Shown here piece by piece: positions 31,371 through 41,017 of a stretch of 64,000 nucleotides of DNA. Made by a program: the position numbers and the translations under genes. The stretch is from Flavobacterium soyae (GTDB lineage: Bacteria; Bacteroidota; Bacteroidia; Flavobacteriales; Flavobacteriaceae), in assembly GCF_021245985.1 (NCBI RefSeq), contig NZ_JAJQXA010000001.1, forward strand, positions 62,001 through 126,000, written 5' to 3'. The notes beneath the pieces were generated by a model. It saw only the letters and a program-made list of their open reading frames with translations. It did no database searches and was not told the origin of the DNA. Each line of letters starts with the position of its first letter. Within the stretch, counting starts at the first letter, position 1.

Positions 31371-34300
31371 TTAAAATTGTACGTTCGCTCCAAGCATGAA
31401 AGTTCTTGCTTGTGGATAAACACCTCTGTCTACACCAAATACCTGACCTCCAATTTCCGGATCATATCCTGTGTATTTTGTGATAGTGAATAAATTTTCA
31501 CCTGTTAGATAGAAGCGGATTCTGTCTGCTCCAATTTTAGAAGAAAGATCAACTGGAAGAGTATAACCTAACTGAACAATTTTCAAACGAACATAATCAC
31601 CGCTCTCCAGGTAGAAATCAGACATTTTGCTGAAGTTACCATTTCCGTCATTATTAGCAAGTCTTGGGTAATCATTTGAAGTTCCTTCTCCTGTCCAGCG
31701 ACCTAAAGCTTCTGTTTGGTAATTTGCATTTAGGATATCTAATCTGCGTAATCCCTGGAAAATTTTGCTTCCGGCAGCACCTTGAGCAAATGCCATAAAA
31801 TCAAATCCTTTGTAATCTAAGTTTACTGTTAAACCGAAAGTATATTTAGGGATACTGTTTCCTAAGTATTGTTTGTCGTCATCAGAGATAGATCCATCTC
31901 CGTTGTTATCAACCCAGCGGAAATCCCCTGGTTTTGCATTTGGCTGGATTAAACCTCCTGCAGCATTTGTGTAAGCATTGATTTCAGCTTGATTCTGGAA
32001 AATTCCAGCTGTTTTGTATCCGTAGAATTCATTGTATGAATGACCAACCTGAGTTCTTGTAACAGGTCCCATAGATTGGAAAGAAGCATCTCCAATGATA
32101 AAGTTATTAGATGCACCAACGTAAGTAATTTCGTTTTTCAGGTAAGCAATGTTTCCGTTAACTCCTAAATTAAAATCACCAAGTCTTTTCTTGTAACCTA
32201 ACTCAAACTCCACACCGCTGTTGTTCATATCCGCAACGTTAGCCCATGGCTGTTCAGCAACTCCAACATATCCAGGAATTACAACCGGTCTCAAGATTCC
32301 TGTTGTTTTCTTTTTGTAGTAATCTAATGTTATATTAAAATCGTTAAATAATCTTGCATCGATACCAATACTTGCCTGAGAAGTTTCTTCCCATTTCAAA
32401 TCTGGATTATCAAGAGTTACGTTAGCATAACCTGTTGTGATAGCACCTGTATTTCCAAAAGAATAGTTATAACCTCCTGATACTAATGATATATATCTGA
32501 AATCAGCAACCTGGTCATTACCTACAACTCCATAACCTCCTCTAATTTTTAAAAGGTTTACTACGTTATTCTCTTTCCAGAAACCTTCTTTTGAAACTAC
32601 CCATCCTAAAGAGAATGACGGGAAAACTCCAAATTTATGATTCTCTCCAAAACGAGTAGATCCATCACGACGAATAACTCCGGTTACAAGATATTTCTCC
32701 ATATAATCGTAGTTTAAACGACCGAATAAAGATGTTACTTTATGTTGAACGAAATCATCTGTAGCGCTATTTCTGTCTGCTTGTGGAATATCAAACTTGA
32801 AAGATGCGTCACGATAGTCAGTAATAGGCAAACCAAACATTGTAGCTCCAACATAACCTCCGATGTTATCAACATAAGATCCTTGACCAGCTAAAACATT
32901 TACATTATGATCTCCAAATTTGTTAGAATAAGTAAGAACGTTTTCAATATTCCAATTGAATGATTTATTGTTATTTTGATAATAACTATTTTTAAGAACA
33001 TTCACATTTGCGCTTAAGAAATATACCGGTGTAAAACCTTGATCTCCCCAGTAAGAAAGTTTGCCTCCCAGTGTAGATCTCACTTTTAAATGTGGAGTAA
33101 TATTAGCTTCTAAATAAGCATTCCCAACGAAATCATCAGACCATCCATATCTTCCTAATCTTGTCTGGATATACCCTAATGGGTTTGTCATCTCCTGACC
33201 CACAACGCTTGAAATTCCATAAGGATTTCCGTTTGCATCACGAACTACAGGATTTGTAGAATAAGGTGCCGCATTTGCAACAGCAGGATCTGTAACTACT
33301 AATGGAGTTAATGGATCAAGGTTTATGGCTGAACTTAAAGGTCCGCCAAACTCACTGTTTGTATTTCCAATTCCAACCGTTTTTTGTCTTGTATAACCAA
33401 AAGTTTGTCCGAATGTAAAATACTTAGATATTTTATGAGTAGAGTTTAAACGGAAATTCTTTTTAGTATAATTAGAAATTTCTGTAGCAACAATACCTTC
33501 CTGGTCCTGAATACCAAATGATGCATAAAAAGTAGAGAATTCCCCACCGCCGCTAATACTTAATTCATGAGTGTATCTGAAAGCACTGTCATTAAAAATA
33601 GCATCCTGCCAGTTTGTTCCTTTTCCTAAAGCAGAAGGATTAGAGTATAAGATTGAACCTCCATCAGCAACTGATTTTTCATTCATAATAGTTGCATATT
33701 CGGCAGCATTCAATAAATCTAATTTTTTTGCTGGAGAAGATACCCCTGCAAAACCACTGTAGTTTACTGTAATTTTACCTGCTTTACCTTTTTTTGTAGT
33801 AACCAAGATTACCCCAGTTGCAGCACGAGTACCATAAATTGCCGCAGAAGCTGCATCTTTAAGCACCTCAATAGATTCGATATCTGACTGATTTAAGAAA
33901 CCAATTCCTCCAGCATCAACAACGTTACCGTCAACAACCCAAAGTGGGTTATTTCCACCGTCGCCAAAAGTTGTAATACCACGTACACGGATTGTGGATC
34001 CCGCACCAGGCTGACCTGAACTTGAGGCAATTGTTACACCGGCAACACGACCTTGTAACGCCTGCTCAACTCTGCCGTTTGGTACTTTCTCTAAATCAGC
34101 AGCTTTTACACTTGAAATTGCACCTGTAACTACTGCTTTCTTTTGAGTACCGTAACCAACTACAACAACCTCATTTAATGATTGTGATTCTGGTTTTAAT
34201 TGAATTGTAATTTTTGTTCTTCCGTTTACAGCCTCAGTAACTGTAGCATATCCTATAAAAGTAACTGTCAAAACTCCGTTTGAAGGCACCTGCAGCTGGA

Positions 34301-34481
34301 ATTTCCCATCAAAATCTGATGCGGTCGACTTTGTTGTACCTTTTAAGACAACAGTTGCGCCCGGAACCGGCATTCCACTTTCATCGTTTATCATTCCATT
34401 TACCGTGACATCCTGAGCCGCAGCTATAACCGAGAATAATAAAGACGAAACACAAAAAATAAGTAATTTTGTTAATTTCAT
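31371..34481 (-). CDS. SusC/RagA-family TonB-linked outer-membrane transporter
   Basis: A 1036-residue SusC-type transporter: Sec signal ending AAAQ (residue 23), a carboxypeptidase-regulatory-like beta-sandwich (VNGMINDESGMPVPGATVVLKG, about 26-105), the family motif NEVVVVGYGTQKK (about 106), a plug domain and a 22-strand barrel ending LGANVQF. It imports glucan oligosaccharides with TonB energy. It is the first gene of the locus; a promoter and two direct repeats lie just upstream, and the regulator gene diverges from it. Confidence 0.96.
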   Translation of the reverse strand: MKLTKLLIFCVSSLLFSVIAAAQDVTVNGMINDESGMPVPGATVVLKGTTKSTASDFDGKFQLQVPSNGVLTVTFIGYATVTEAVNGRTKITIQLKPESQSLNEVVVVGYGTQKKAVVTGAISSVKAADLEKVPNGRVEQALQGRVAGVTIASSSGQPGAGSTIRVRGITTFGDGGNNPLWVVDGNVVDAGGIGFLNQSDIESIEVLKDAASAAIYGTRAATGVILVTTKKGKAGKITVNYSGFAGVSSPAKKLDLLNAAEYATIMNEKSVADGGSILYSNPSALGKGTNWQDAIFNDSAFRYTHELSISGGGEFSTFYASFGIQDQEGIVATEISNYTKKNFRLNSTHKISKYFTFGQTFGYTRQKTVGIGNTNSEFGGPLSSAINLDPLTPLVVTDPAVANAAPYSTNPVVRDANGNPYGISSVVGQEMTNPLGYIQTRLGRYGWSDDFVGNAYLEANITPHLKVRSTLGGKLSYWGDQGFTPVYFLSANVNVLKNSYYQNNNKSFNWNIENVLTYSNKFGDHNVNVLAGQGSYVDNIGGYVGATMFGLPITDYRDASFKFDIPQADRNSATDDFVQHKVTSLFGRLNYDYMEKYLVTGVIRRDGSTRFGENHKFGVFPSFSLGWVVSKEGFWKENNVVNLLKIRGGYGVVGNDQVADFRYISLVSGGYNYSFGNTGAITTGYANVTLDNPDLKWEETSQASIGIDARLFNDFNITLDYYKKKTTGILRPVVIPGYVGVAEQPWANVADMNNSGVEFELGYKKRLGDFNLGVNGNIAYLKNEITYVGASNNFIIGDASFQSMGPVTRTQVGHSYNEFYGYKTAGIFQNQAEINAYTNAAGGLIQPNAKPGDFRWVDNNGDGSISDDDKQYLGNSIPKYTFGLTVNLDYKGFDFMAFAQGAAGSKIFQGLRRLDILNANYQTEALGRWTGEGTSNDYPRLANNDGNGNFSKMSDFYLESGDYVRLKIVQLGYTLPVDLSSKIGADRIRFYLTGENLFTITKYTGYDPEIGGQVFGVDRGVYPQARTFMLGANVQF

Positions 34482-34520
34482 TTTTCTAAAAATTTTGGTT
34501 AATTAATTAGTAATTTGATG

Positions 34521-34549
34521 CAATAATAATGTTATTTTTTTACTATCAA
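34521..34549 (-). promoter_or_regulatory. Probable susC promoter (-33 / -7)
   Basis: On the minus strand TTG (34549-34547) is followed after 18 nt by TATTATTG (34528-34521), one mismatch from TAnnTTTG. It lies about 40 nt upstream of the susC start, directly downstream of the direct repeats. Confidence 0.55.
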
Positions 34550-34560
34550 CATTTAAAATT

Positions 34561-34611
34561 CATTACAAAAACACATCAAACTAAAATTTTACACATTACA
34601 AAAACACATCA
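34561..34611. promoter_or_regulatory. Two 18-nt direct repeats, candidate regulator binding site
   Basis: CATTACAAAAACACATCA occurs at 34561-34578 and again at 34594-34611, identical and 33 nt apart, which places both on about the same DNA face. They lie just upstream of the -33 element of susC. They are the best candidate for the operator of the LuxR-type regulator at 34827. Confidence 0.7.
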
Positions 34612-34826
34612 TTTTTTTTATAAAAAACTGATTAACAAATATTTAAAAACAAAAAATAAGATGTTATGGAAATGTTAATTGAAAAAATAAACACTACAAT
34701 TATATAAGATTGCTTATTTTTATGAACGAAATACTTTTCTACAACGTGATAGTAAAGAAAAACCCCTTGTAAATATCTATAAACAAACAACTTAGTCACT
34801 AAAAAACAAATTAAACCGAATAATTA

Positions 34827-37697
34827 ATGAAATTAACGATATCCTATTTTTATATTACTTTTTTTACATTATTCACAATTACCGTTTTTGGACAGGTTAA
34901 AAACATCGGATTGCCAGATGTAAGAAATTACAAGCGTAATGAATATAAAGGTGGAACCCAAAACTGGAATATCGATCAGGATAAGAATGGAAATTTATAT
35001 TTTGCCAACAATAATGGTCTTTTGCAGTTTGACGGTTCTTCCTGGAGAAAATATCCACTGCCAAATTTAACTTCTGTACGATGTTTAAAGATTGATAACT
35101 CAGGAAAGATATTTGTGGGAGGTTATAATGAATTTGGATATTTTCAGCCCAATAATAAAGGAAAACTTCAATACACATCACTTTCTAAAAAAGTTGATAA
35201 AAATAAAATCAAAATCATTGACTTTATATGGAAAATTCATTCCATAGATAATCAAACCGTTTTTCAGTCTTTTGCCAGGGCTTATATCTTTAAAAAGGGA
35301 AAACTAACCATATTAAAAGCCCCAAAACGTTTTCAGTTCTCATTTGTAGTAAACAATAAACTTTATTTTCAAGATGTTGAAAAAGGAATTTTAGAATATA
35401 AAAACGGTAAACTATATGCTCTTCCAAATACAACAAACCTAAATAATACTGAAATCTGGGCAATGTATTCTCTTGGTAAAAACAAAATCTTAATTATTAC
35501 ATTAGAAAAGGGATTGTTTATCTACGAGAATAACGCCTTAACCCAATGGAATACGGAAGCCAATAATTTTGTAAAAAGAAACAATTCGCTCGGAGGTGTT
35601 ATCATAAACAATAGATTTATTGTTTTAAATTCGGTTTTGGATGGAATTGCTATCTGCGATTTTGAGGGTAAAATCATTCAACATATAAATCGAAAAAAAG
35701 GACTACAAAACAACACGGTTTTAACTTCATTTATTGATAATAAAAACAATCTTTGGCTTGGGCTGGATAATGGTATCACTTACGTTAACGAAAGTTCCCC
35801 CTTTACTTATTTTGGATTTAGTTATGACATCAGCACCGTTTATGCTTCTGTTATTCATCAGGGAAATTTGTATGTTGCAACCAATCAGGGTGTTTTTTAT
35901 CATGCCTGGAATAATAGCTTTAAGGAAGATGTTTTTAAGCTTGTTGAAGGAACAACTGCTCAATCATGGAATGTACAGGTTATAGACAATGAATTAATTT
36001 GTGCCAATAATAGAGGGGCACTAATAATTAAAGGAGGAAAAGTAACTAATGTTATAGATTCGAAAGGGTATTTCGGATTTAAGAAAATTCCAAATCATCC
36101 TGGTTTTTTTATTGGCTCAAATTATGACGGATTTGCTGTTTTTCAGAAAACTCCAAATGGGTTTGTATTTAAAAATCAAGTCGCGGGATTTGACAAATCA
36201 TCAAATAGTTTTGAACTGGATCAATCTTATTTATGGCTTAAAAAAGACGAATCTATATATAAAATGTCTTTAAGCGATGATCTGACAAGGTTTTCAAGCA
36301 TAAAAAAAATTGACCGCTTAACAACCCAGTTTAAGAATATAGGAAGTCTTCAAAAAATTGACGGCAAAGTATACTTTCAAACAAATAATCATTTTTATAA
36401 ATATTCCTCAGAACAGGAAATATTCTACGAAGACAAAAAACTAACCGGTCTTTTTAAAAATATCCCGATCATAAAAGCACTAAGCGAAGATTCACAGTCA
36501 AATTTATGGTACGCTTATGATGAATCTTTGGGTGTATTAATGAAACAGAATAATAGTTATAGAAATATCGTTGCACCATTTTCTAATTTAACCGGTAACC
36601 TGGTCAATAGTTATCTTTCAGTAAATACGATTGATTCTAAAAATATCTTCATAGGATTAACAGACGGTTTAGCTCATTATGACTCTGAACTTTTAAACAA
36701 TTTTGTAACAAAACCAAAAGCTTTCATTCGCAGTTTTTCATTTCCGGGCGATACTATAATCCTAGGAAATAATCAAAACAAGAATGAAAACATACGAATT
36801 CCTTATTCATCAAATCATGTTCGTTTTACTTTTTCATCGCCAACTTATGAGAACCTTGAAAATGTTCAGTTTTCTTACCAATTGGAACCTTTTGATGAAA
36901 AATGGAGTAATTGGTCAACCATTTCAATTAAAGAGTATACAAACCTTCGCGAAGGCGATTATGTGATGAAAGTAAAAGTGCGAAATAGTTATGGGGTCCA
37001 GTCTGAACCATCAACAATTTCTTTTACTGTTTCTCCGCCTTGGTATAGGCACTTTCTGGCTTTTATGCTATATTTTGTTCTATTAATAATTGCCATTTAT
37101 GTAATTTCTAATCGAATTAAAATGAAAATTAGAAAGAATAAATATTATGAAACTATCGAACAGCGAAGGCTTTATCTTGAAAAAGAATCAAGAATTAGAC
37201 AGGAACAATACGATCTTGAAAAAGAAATCGAAAAATTGAAAAACGACAAACTGCAAATAAAGATTCTGGCAAAAGACAAAGAACTGGTTAACAATTCTTT
37301 ACAAGTAGTAAAAAAGAATAAAATCTTAAACGGAATTATTCATAAACTGAAAGAGATTGATGTCGAGGCGCTGGACGATTCAACTAAGTTTCAGGTCAGC
37401 AAACTAAACAAGAGCATTGTAAAAGAGGTAAATACAGATAAAAGCTGGAAAGATTTAGAAAAACATATTAAGAATGTTCACTTTGAGTTTTTAAAACGCT
37501 TAAAGGAAAAATATCCAACAATTTCTCCCCGCGAACTCGATTTATCGACTTATTTATTAATGAATATGTCTACCAAAGAAATTGCCGAAATTATGAATAT
37601 TTCAACCGGTGGAGTAGAATTAGCCCGTTATCGTTTGAGAAAAAAACTCGGATTAAATAAAAAGGAAAACCTGATTGGTTTTTTAATGAGTATTTAA
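34827..37697 (+). CDS. Membrane-spanning beta-propeller sensor with LuxR-type DNA-binding domain
   Basis: A 956-residue one-protein regulator. A Sec signal (ending TVFGQ near residue 23) leads into a periplasmic beta-propeller of Reg_prop-type repeats (DQDKNGNLYFANNNGLLQFDG, LWLGLDNGITYVNES) and a Y_Y_Y domain near 660-725 (FSYQLEPFDEKWSNWS). One membrane helix follows (about 735-757), then a coiled coil (770-850) and a LuxR/GerE HTH at the C-terminus (ISPRELDLSTYLLMNMSTKEIAEIM). There is no histidine kinase or receiver domain, so signalling must pass directly across the membrane. It diverges from susC and is the obvious local regulator. Confidence 0.9.
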   Translation: MKLTISYFYITFFTLFTITVFGQVKNIGLPDVRNYKRNEYKGGTQNWNIDQDKNGNLYFANNNGLLQFDGSSWRKYPLPNLTSVRCLKIDNSGKIFVGGYNEFGYFQPNNKGKLQYTSLSKKVDKNKIKIIDFIWKIHSIDNQTVFQSFARAYIFKKGKLTILKAPKRFQFSFVVNNKLYFQDVEKGILEYKNGKLYALPNTTNLNNTEIWAMYSLGKNKILIITLEKGLFIYENNALTQWNTEANNFVKRNNSLGGVIINNRFIVLNSVLDGIAICDFEGKIIQHINRKKGLQNNTVLTSFIDNKNNLWLGLDNGITYVNESSPFTYFGFSYDISTVYASVIHQGNLYVATNQGVFYHAWNNSFKEDVFKLVEGTTAQSWNVQVIDNELICANNRGALIIKGGKVTNVIDSKGYFGFKKIPNHPGFFIGSNYDGFAVFQKTPNGFVFKNQVAGFDKSSNSFELDQSYLWLKKDESIYKMSLSDDLTRFSSIKKIDRLTTQFKNIGSLQKIDGKVYFQTNNHFYKYSSEQEIFYEDKKLTGLFKNIPIIKALSEDSQSNLWYAYDESLGVLMKQNNSYRNIVAPFSNLTGNLVNSYLSVNTIDSKNIFIGLTDGLAHYDSELLNNFVTKPKAFIRSFSFPGDTIILGNNQNKNENIRIPYSSNHVRFTFSSPTYENLENVQFSYQLEPFDEKWSNWSTISIKEYTNLREGDYVMKVKVRNSYGVQSEPSTISFTVSPPWYRHFLAFMLYFVLLIIAIYVISNRIKMKIRKNKYYETIEQRRLYLEKESRIRQEQYDLEKEIEKLKNDKLQIKILAKDKELVNNSLQVVKKNKILNGIIHKLKEIDVEALDDSTKFQVSKLNKSIVKEVNTDKSWKDLEKHIKNVHFEFLKRLKEKYPTISPRELDLSTYLLMNMSTKEIAEIMNISTGGVELARYRLRKKLGLNKKENLIGFLMSI

Positions 37698-37703
37698 ATA
37701 AAA

Positions 37704-37730
37704 AGACCTTCTTGTTACAAGAAGGCCTTT
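37704..37730. terminator. Bidirectional terminator
   Basis: AGACCTTCTTG pairs with CAAGAAGGCCT around a small loop, with A and T runs outside. It separates the convergent regulator and murF genes. Confidence 0.85.
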
Positions 37731-37734
37731 CTGT

Positions 37735-39021
37735 TTAAGAAATATATTGTAAAGTTCTCTCGAGAGCCATTCCTCTCGATCCTTTTATCAGAATAGTATT
37801 GTCCTTAAATTGAATAGTTTTTAGATAATCTGCAAAAGCATCAAAAGTTTCGAAAAACTTAATAGTATCATTCAAAATTTTATCTTCATAGAATGCTTTT
37901 CCAATCAAATAACAAAATGATTCTTTTTGATTTAATAAAGAATCTACAATCAGTTTATGTTCCTGCGGGCTCTCATCGCCTAACTCAAACATATCACCCA
38001 GAATCATAATTTTATTATTATTTTCTAACTGAAGAAAATTCGCAATTGCAACTGCCATACTGCTTGGGTTAGCATTGTAGGCATCCAAAATAATTTGATT
38101 AGAGCCTTTATTCAGCAATTGAGATCTGTTATTTTCCGGAATATAATTTTCAATGGCATGTTTTATCGCAGCATCATCTACTTTAAAGTATTTTCCAATT
38201 GCAGCAGCGGCATTAATGTTATTAGCATTGTAAAGTCCAATTAAATGCGATTCAACCGTAAAATCATTATAGTCAATAACCACAAAAGGATTTGCCTTTA
38301 TATCTTTAATTTTTAGATCTGCGTTTTCTTTATTTATTCCAAAAGTGAAGGATTTTATGCCATTTGATTTTTCAATTTGAATAGCATCTTCAAGATTAAC
38401 AAAAGCAATTTTATTGTTTTTTGATAAGTATTGATACATTTCGCTTTTTCCTTCAATAACCCCCTGAACGCCGCCAAAACCTTCTAAATGTGCTTTTCCA
38501 AAATTGGTAATATAACCAAAATCAGGCTGGGCGGTTTCACACAAAAATTCGATTTCTTTTTTGTGATTTGCCCCCATTTCTACAATTCCTATCTCTGTTT
38601 CTTTTGTAAAAGAAAGCAATGTTAAAGGAACTCCAATATGATTATTTAAATTCCCAATAGTAGCTTTAGTTTTAAATTTTTGAGATAAAACAGCATTTAT
38701 CAATTCTTTTGTCGTAGTTTTTCCATTACTTCCTGTAAGCGCAATAATAGGCAGTTTTAAATAGGCACGATGAAACTTTGCAAGTTCCTGAAGCATTTCT
38801 AAGCTGTCGTTTACCAAGATCGTTCTCTCATCAATAAAATAAGATTCGTTATCAATAACAACATATAAAGCACCTAAATCAAGCGCTTCTTTAGCAAACG
38901 TATTTGCATCAAAATTTTCGCCTTTTATAGCAAAAAACATAGACTCTTTTTCAATTTTCCTAGTATCAATTGAAAGTGATCTGCATTTTAAAAATAAGTT
39001 ATGAATTTCCTGAATATTCAT
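37735..39021 (-). CDS. murF: UDP-N-acetylmuramoyl-tripeptide--D-alanyl-D-alanine ligase
   Basis: A 428-residue Mur ligase: N-terminal MurF domain (SIDTRKIEKESMFFAIKGENFDANTF), ATP-binding P-loop LTGSNGKTTTKE near residue 95, EMGANHKKEIEFLC near 148, and the C-terminal domain with ILDAYNANPSSM and LGDMFELGDES. It adds D-Ala-D-Ala to the UDP-muramyl-tripeptide in the cytoplasm. It lies outside a dcw cluster, next to gldJ, an arrangement seen in flavobacteria. Confidence 0.96.
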   Translation of the reverse strand: MNIQEIHNLFLKCRSLSIDTRKIEKESMFFAIKGENFDANTFAKEALDLGALYVVIDNESYFIDERTILVNDSLEMLQELAKFHRAYLKLPIIALTGSNGKTTTKELINAVLSQKFKTKATIGNLNNHIGVPLTLLSFTKETEIGIVEMGANHKKEIEFLCETAQPDFGYITNFGKAHLEGFGGVQGVIEGKSEMYQYLSKNNKIAFVNLEDAIQIEKSNGIKSFTFGINKENADLKIKDIKANPFVVIDYNDFTVESHLIGLYNANNINAAAAIGKYFKVDDAAIKHAIENYIPENNRSQLLNKGSNQIILDAYNANPSSMAVAIANFLQLENNNKIMILGDMFELGDESPQEHKLIVDSLLNQKESFCYLIGKAFYEDKILNDTIKFFETFDAFADYLKTIQFKDNTILIKGSRGMALERTLQYIS

Positions 39022-39050
39022 TTATAACACTTTAAAATTATAAAAATAAA

Positions 39051-39100
39051 AAAATTCCAAATTCCAAAATCTGAATATTCAGTATGGAATTTGGAATTTT
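39051..39100. terminator. Terminator between gldJ and murF
   Basis: Perfect 16-nt arms (AAAATTCCAAATTCCA and complement) at 39051-39066 and 39085-39100 with T/A runs on both sides; on the minus strand this ends the gldJ transcript before murF. Confidence 0.8.
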
Positions 39101-39119
39101 TTTATTGAGTTTTTTAACT

Positions 39120-40811
39120 TTAGTTTCTTGGTGATTTTCTTCTTTCAGTTTTAGCACCAACTCTAGACATTGCACATCTAAATCCAATGTAATCAGTTGC
39201 CATATCCTGAGGGAAATATCTTCTTTGAGCCGGATCTAACCAGTAAGCTCTATCTCTCCAAGATCCTCCTTTGTAAACTCTTACCTTATCATCGATTAAA
39301 GTAGTACGTTTACTAGAGTTATCATATTTTCTAATCATTTTTCCTAAACTGTCAACTGTAACGTTATGTTTAGGAGAGTTGTACATTGCCTGATCAGCTT
39401 TAGGTCCAGACTCAGAATCTCCAAAGTCAAAGAATCTTGAAGATTGTTTATCTCCGTCTCTATAGTTGATGTTATCGCTTGTACTGAAATTTTGTCTTAA
39501 GTAAGTTTCCTGCTCATCAACCGGAACCTGAGCAATTTCTCCAGGAAGGTTTCTTGCAATTACTTTACCATTACTTAAAGTATCGTATTTAATTGAAGTA
39601 GTCGAAACGATTTCAATTTTACCATCTTTACCAATTTTGTTTTTAGCGTATTGATTTCCTCTGTAGTAGTTAAAATCATTTGCTTCATTATCAATAATAG
39701 GTCTGTAAACATCGGCAACCCATTCTGCTACGTTTCCTGCCATATCGTATAATCCAAAGTCATTTGCACTATAGCTTTTTACAGCATTTGTAATATCTGC
39801 ACCATCATCAGACCAACCAGCAATTCCACCGTAATCACCGTTTCCTTGTTTAAAGTTAGCCAATTGATCCCCTTTGTTTTTACGTTTTGCTGAACGTGTA
39901 TAATCTCCAGACCAAGGATATTTCTTTTGTCCTTTATAAATATTATATTCTCTTTGTCCAACATCAGCAGCAGCAGCATATTCCCATTCTGCCTCAGTAG
40001 GAAGTCTGTATTCTGGTAAAATTACACCAGAAGAACGTTGTGCATAAACATTATGCTCTTCAGGAACAGTACCATCTTTTCCTGCTTTTGGTCTTTTTCC
40101 AGCTGGGTTTTTCTTTAAAACCAACTCTTCGTTTCCACCATAAGTAGTAGTTGGAGAAGCTAAGTAAGTTTCTGTATTAAATAAGCTTTCAGCACTAACA
40201 TCTTGTGTTTTAGCTCCTTTTTTAAGATACCCGTTTTTTTCTAAAACAGCTTCGTTTACACGGTCTGTTCTCCATTTACTAAATTCAACAGCCTGAATCC
40301 AGTTAACACCAACTACAGGATAGTTAGCATAAGAAGGATGTCTTAAATAGTTATTAGTCATCGTTTCGTTGTATCCTAAACGATTTCTCCAAACTAAAGT
40401 ATCTGGCGATGCCCCTTCGTAAATATTTTTGTAATTTTCTTCTGTTGGAGGAAAAACTTTCTTCAACCACTCAAGGTATTCTAAGTACATACCATTCGTA
40501 ACTTCAGTTTCATCCATGTAGAATGATTGAACGTGTTGTTGAGTTGGTGTGTTATTCCAATCGTGCATAACATCATCCTGTACTTTACCCATAGTAAACG
40601 TACCTCCTTCAACAAAAACTAAACCAGGACCAGCCTGTTGTTTTTTCCCAGCATTTCTAGCAGCTGTTCCATTCTGACTATCTACATCCCAGCCAGTTGC
40701 TCTAGAAGCGTGACTCGAACTCGATTTTTTGCTACAACTAGCCGTGCCCAACATCAATACCATTGACATCATTAATTGCAAGACTACAATTTTGTTTACT
40801 TTCATACTCAT
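39120..40811 (-). CDS. gldJ: Gliding motility lipoprotein GldJ
   Basis: A 563-residue lipoprotein (LGTASC, Cys26 from the first Met; Met3 is an equally good start). It contains a formylglycine-generating-enzyme-like domain split by insertions (GGTFTMGKVQDD, MDETEVTNGMYLEYLEWL, RLPTEAEWEYAAAADVG, DMAGNVAEWVADVY, KGGSWRDRAYWLDPAQRRYF). GldJ is a conserved structural component of flavobacterial gliding and is needed for stability of other Gld proteins. The next genes, divergent, are porU and porV of the same secretion-motility machinery. Confidence 0.96.
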   Translation of the reverse strand: MSMKVNKIVVLQLMMSMVLMLGTASCSKKSSSSHASRATGWDVDSQNGTAARNAGKKQQAGPGLVFVEGGTFTMGKVQDDVMHDWNNTPTQQHVQSFYMDETEVTNGMYLEYLEWLKKVFPPTEENYKNIYEGASPDTLVWRNRLGYNETMTNNYLRHPSYANYPVVGVNWIQAVEFSKWRTDRVNEAVLEKNGYLKKGAKTQDVSAESLFNTETYLASPTTTYGGNEELVLKKNPAGKRPKAGKDGTVPEEHNVYAQRSSGVILPEYRLPTEAEWEYAAAADVGQREYNIYKGQKKYPWSGDYTRSAKRKNKGDQLANFKQGNGDYGGIAGWSDDGADITNAVKSYSANDFGLYDMAGNVAEWVADVYRPIIDNEANDFNYYRGNQYAKNKIGKDGKIEIVSTTSIKYDTLSNGKVIARNLPGEIAQVPVDEQETYLRQNFSTSDNINYRDGDKQSSRFFDFGDSESGPKADQAMYNSPKHNVTVDSLGKMIRKYDNSSKRTTLIDDKVRVYKGGSWRDRAYWLDPAQRRYFPQDMATDYIGFRCAMSRVGAKTERRKSPRN

Positions 40812-41017
40812 TCTTAGGTGATAAATTTAGGTGCTGCAATATAATAATTAACATTTAATTAGCAACATCTGTTCTAATAATTTTATTTAGCTGTTTTTTA
40901 CCAGAAAATAACCTATAGTTACGAACGCAAAAATATACTTTTTATTATTACTATAACATTAAATACTATATTTTTACTTACTAATTTTATTTTAATTAAA
41001 TTTCGGTTTTTAAGCTA

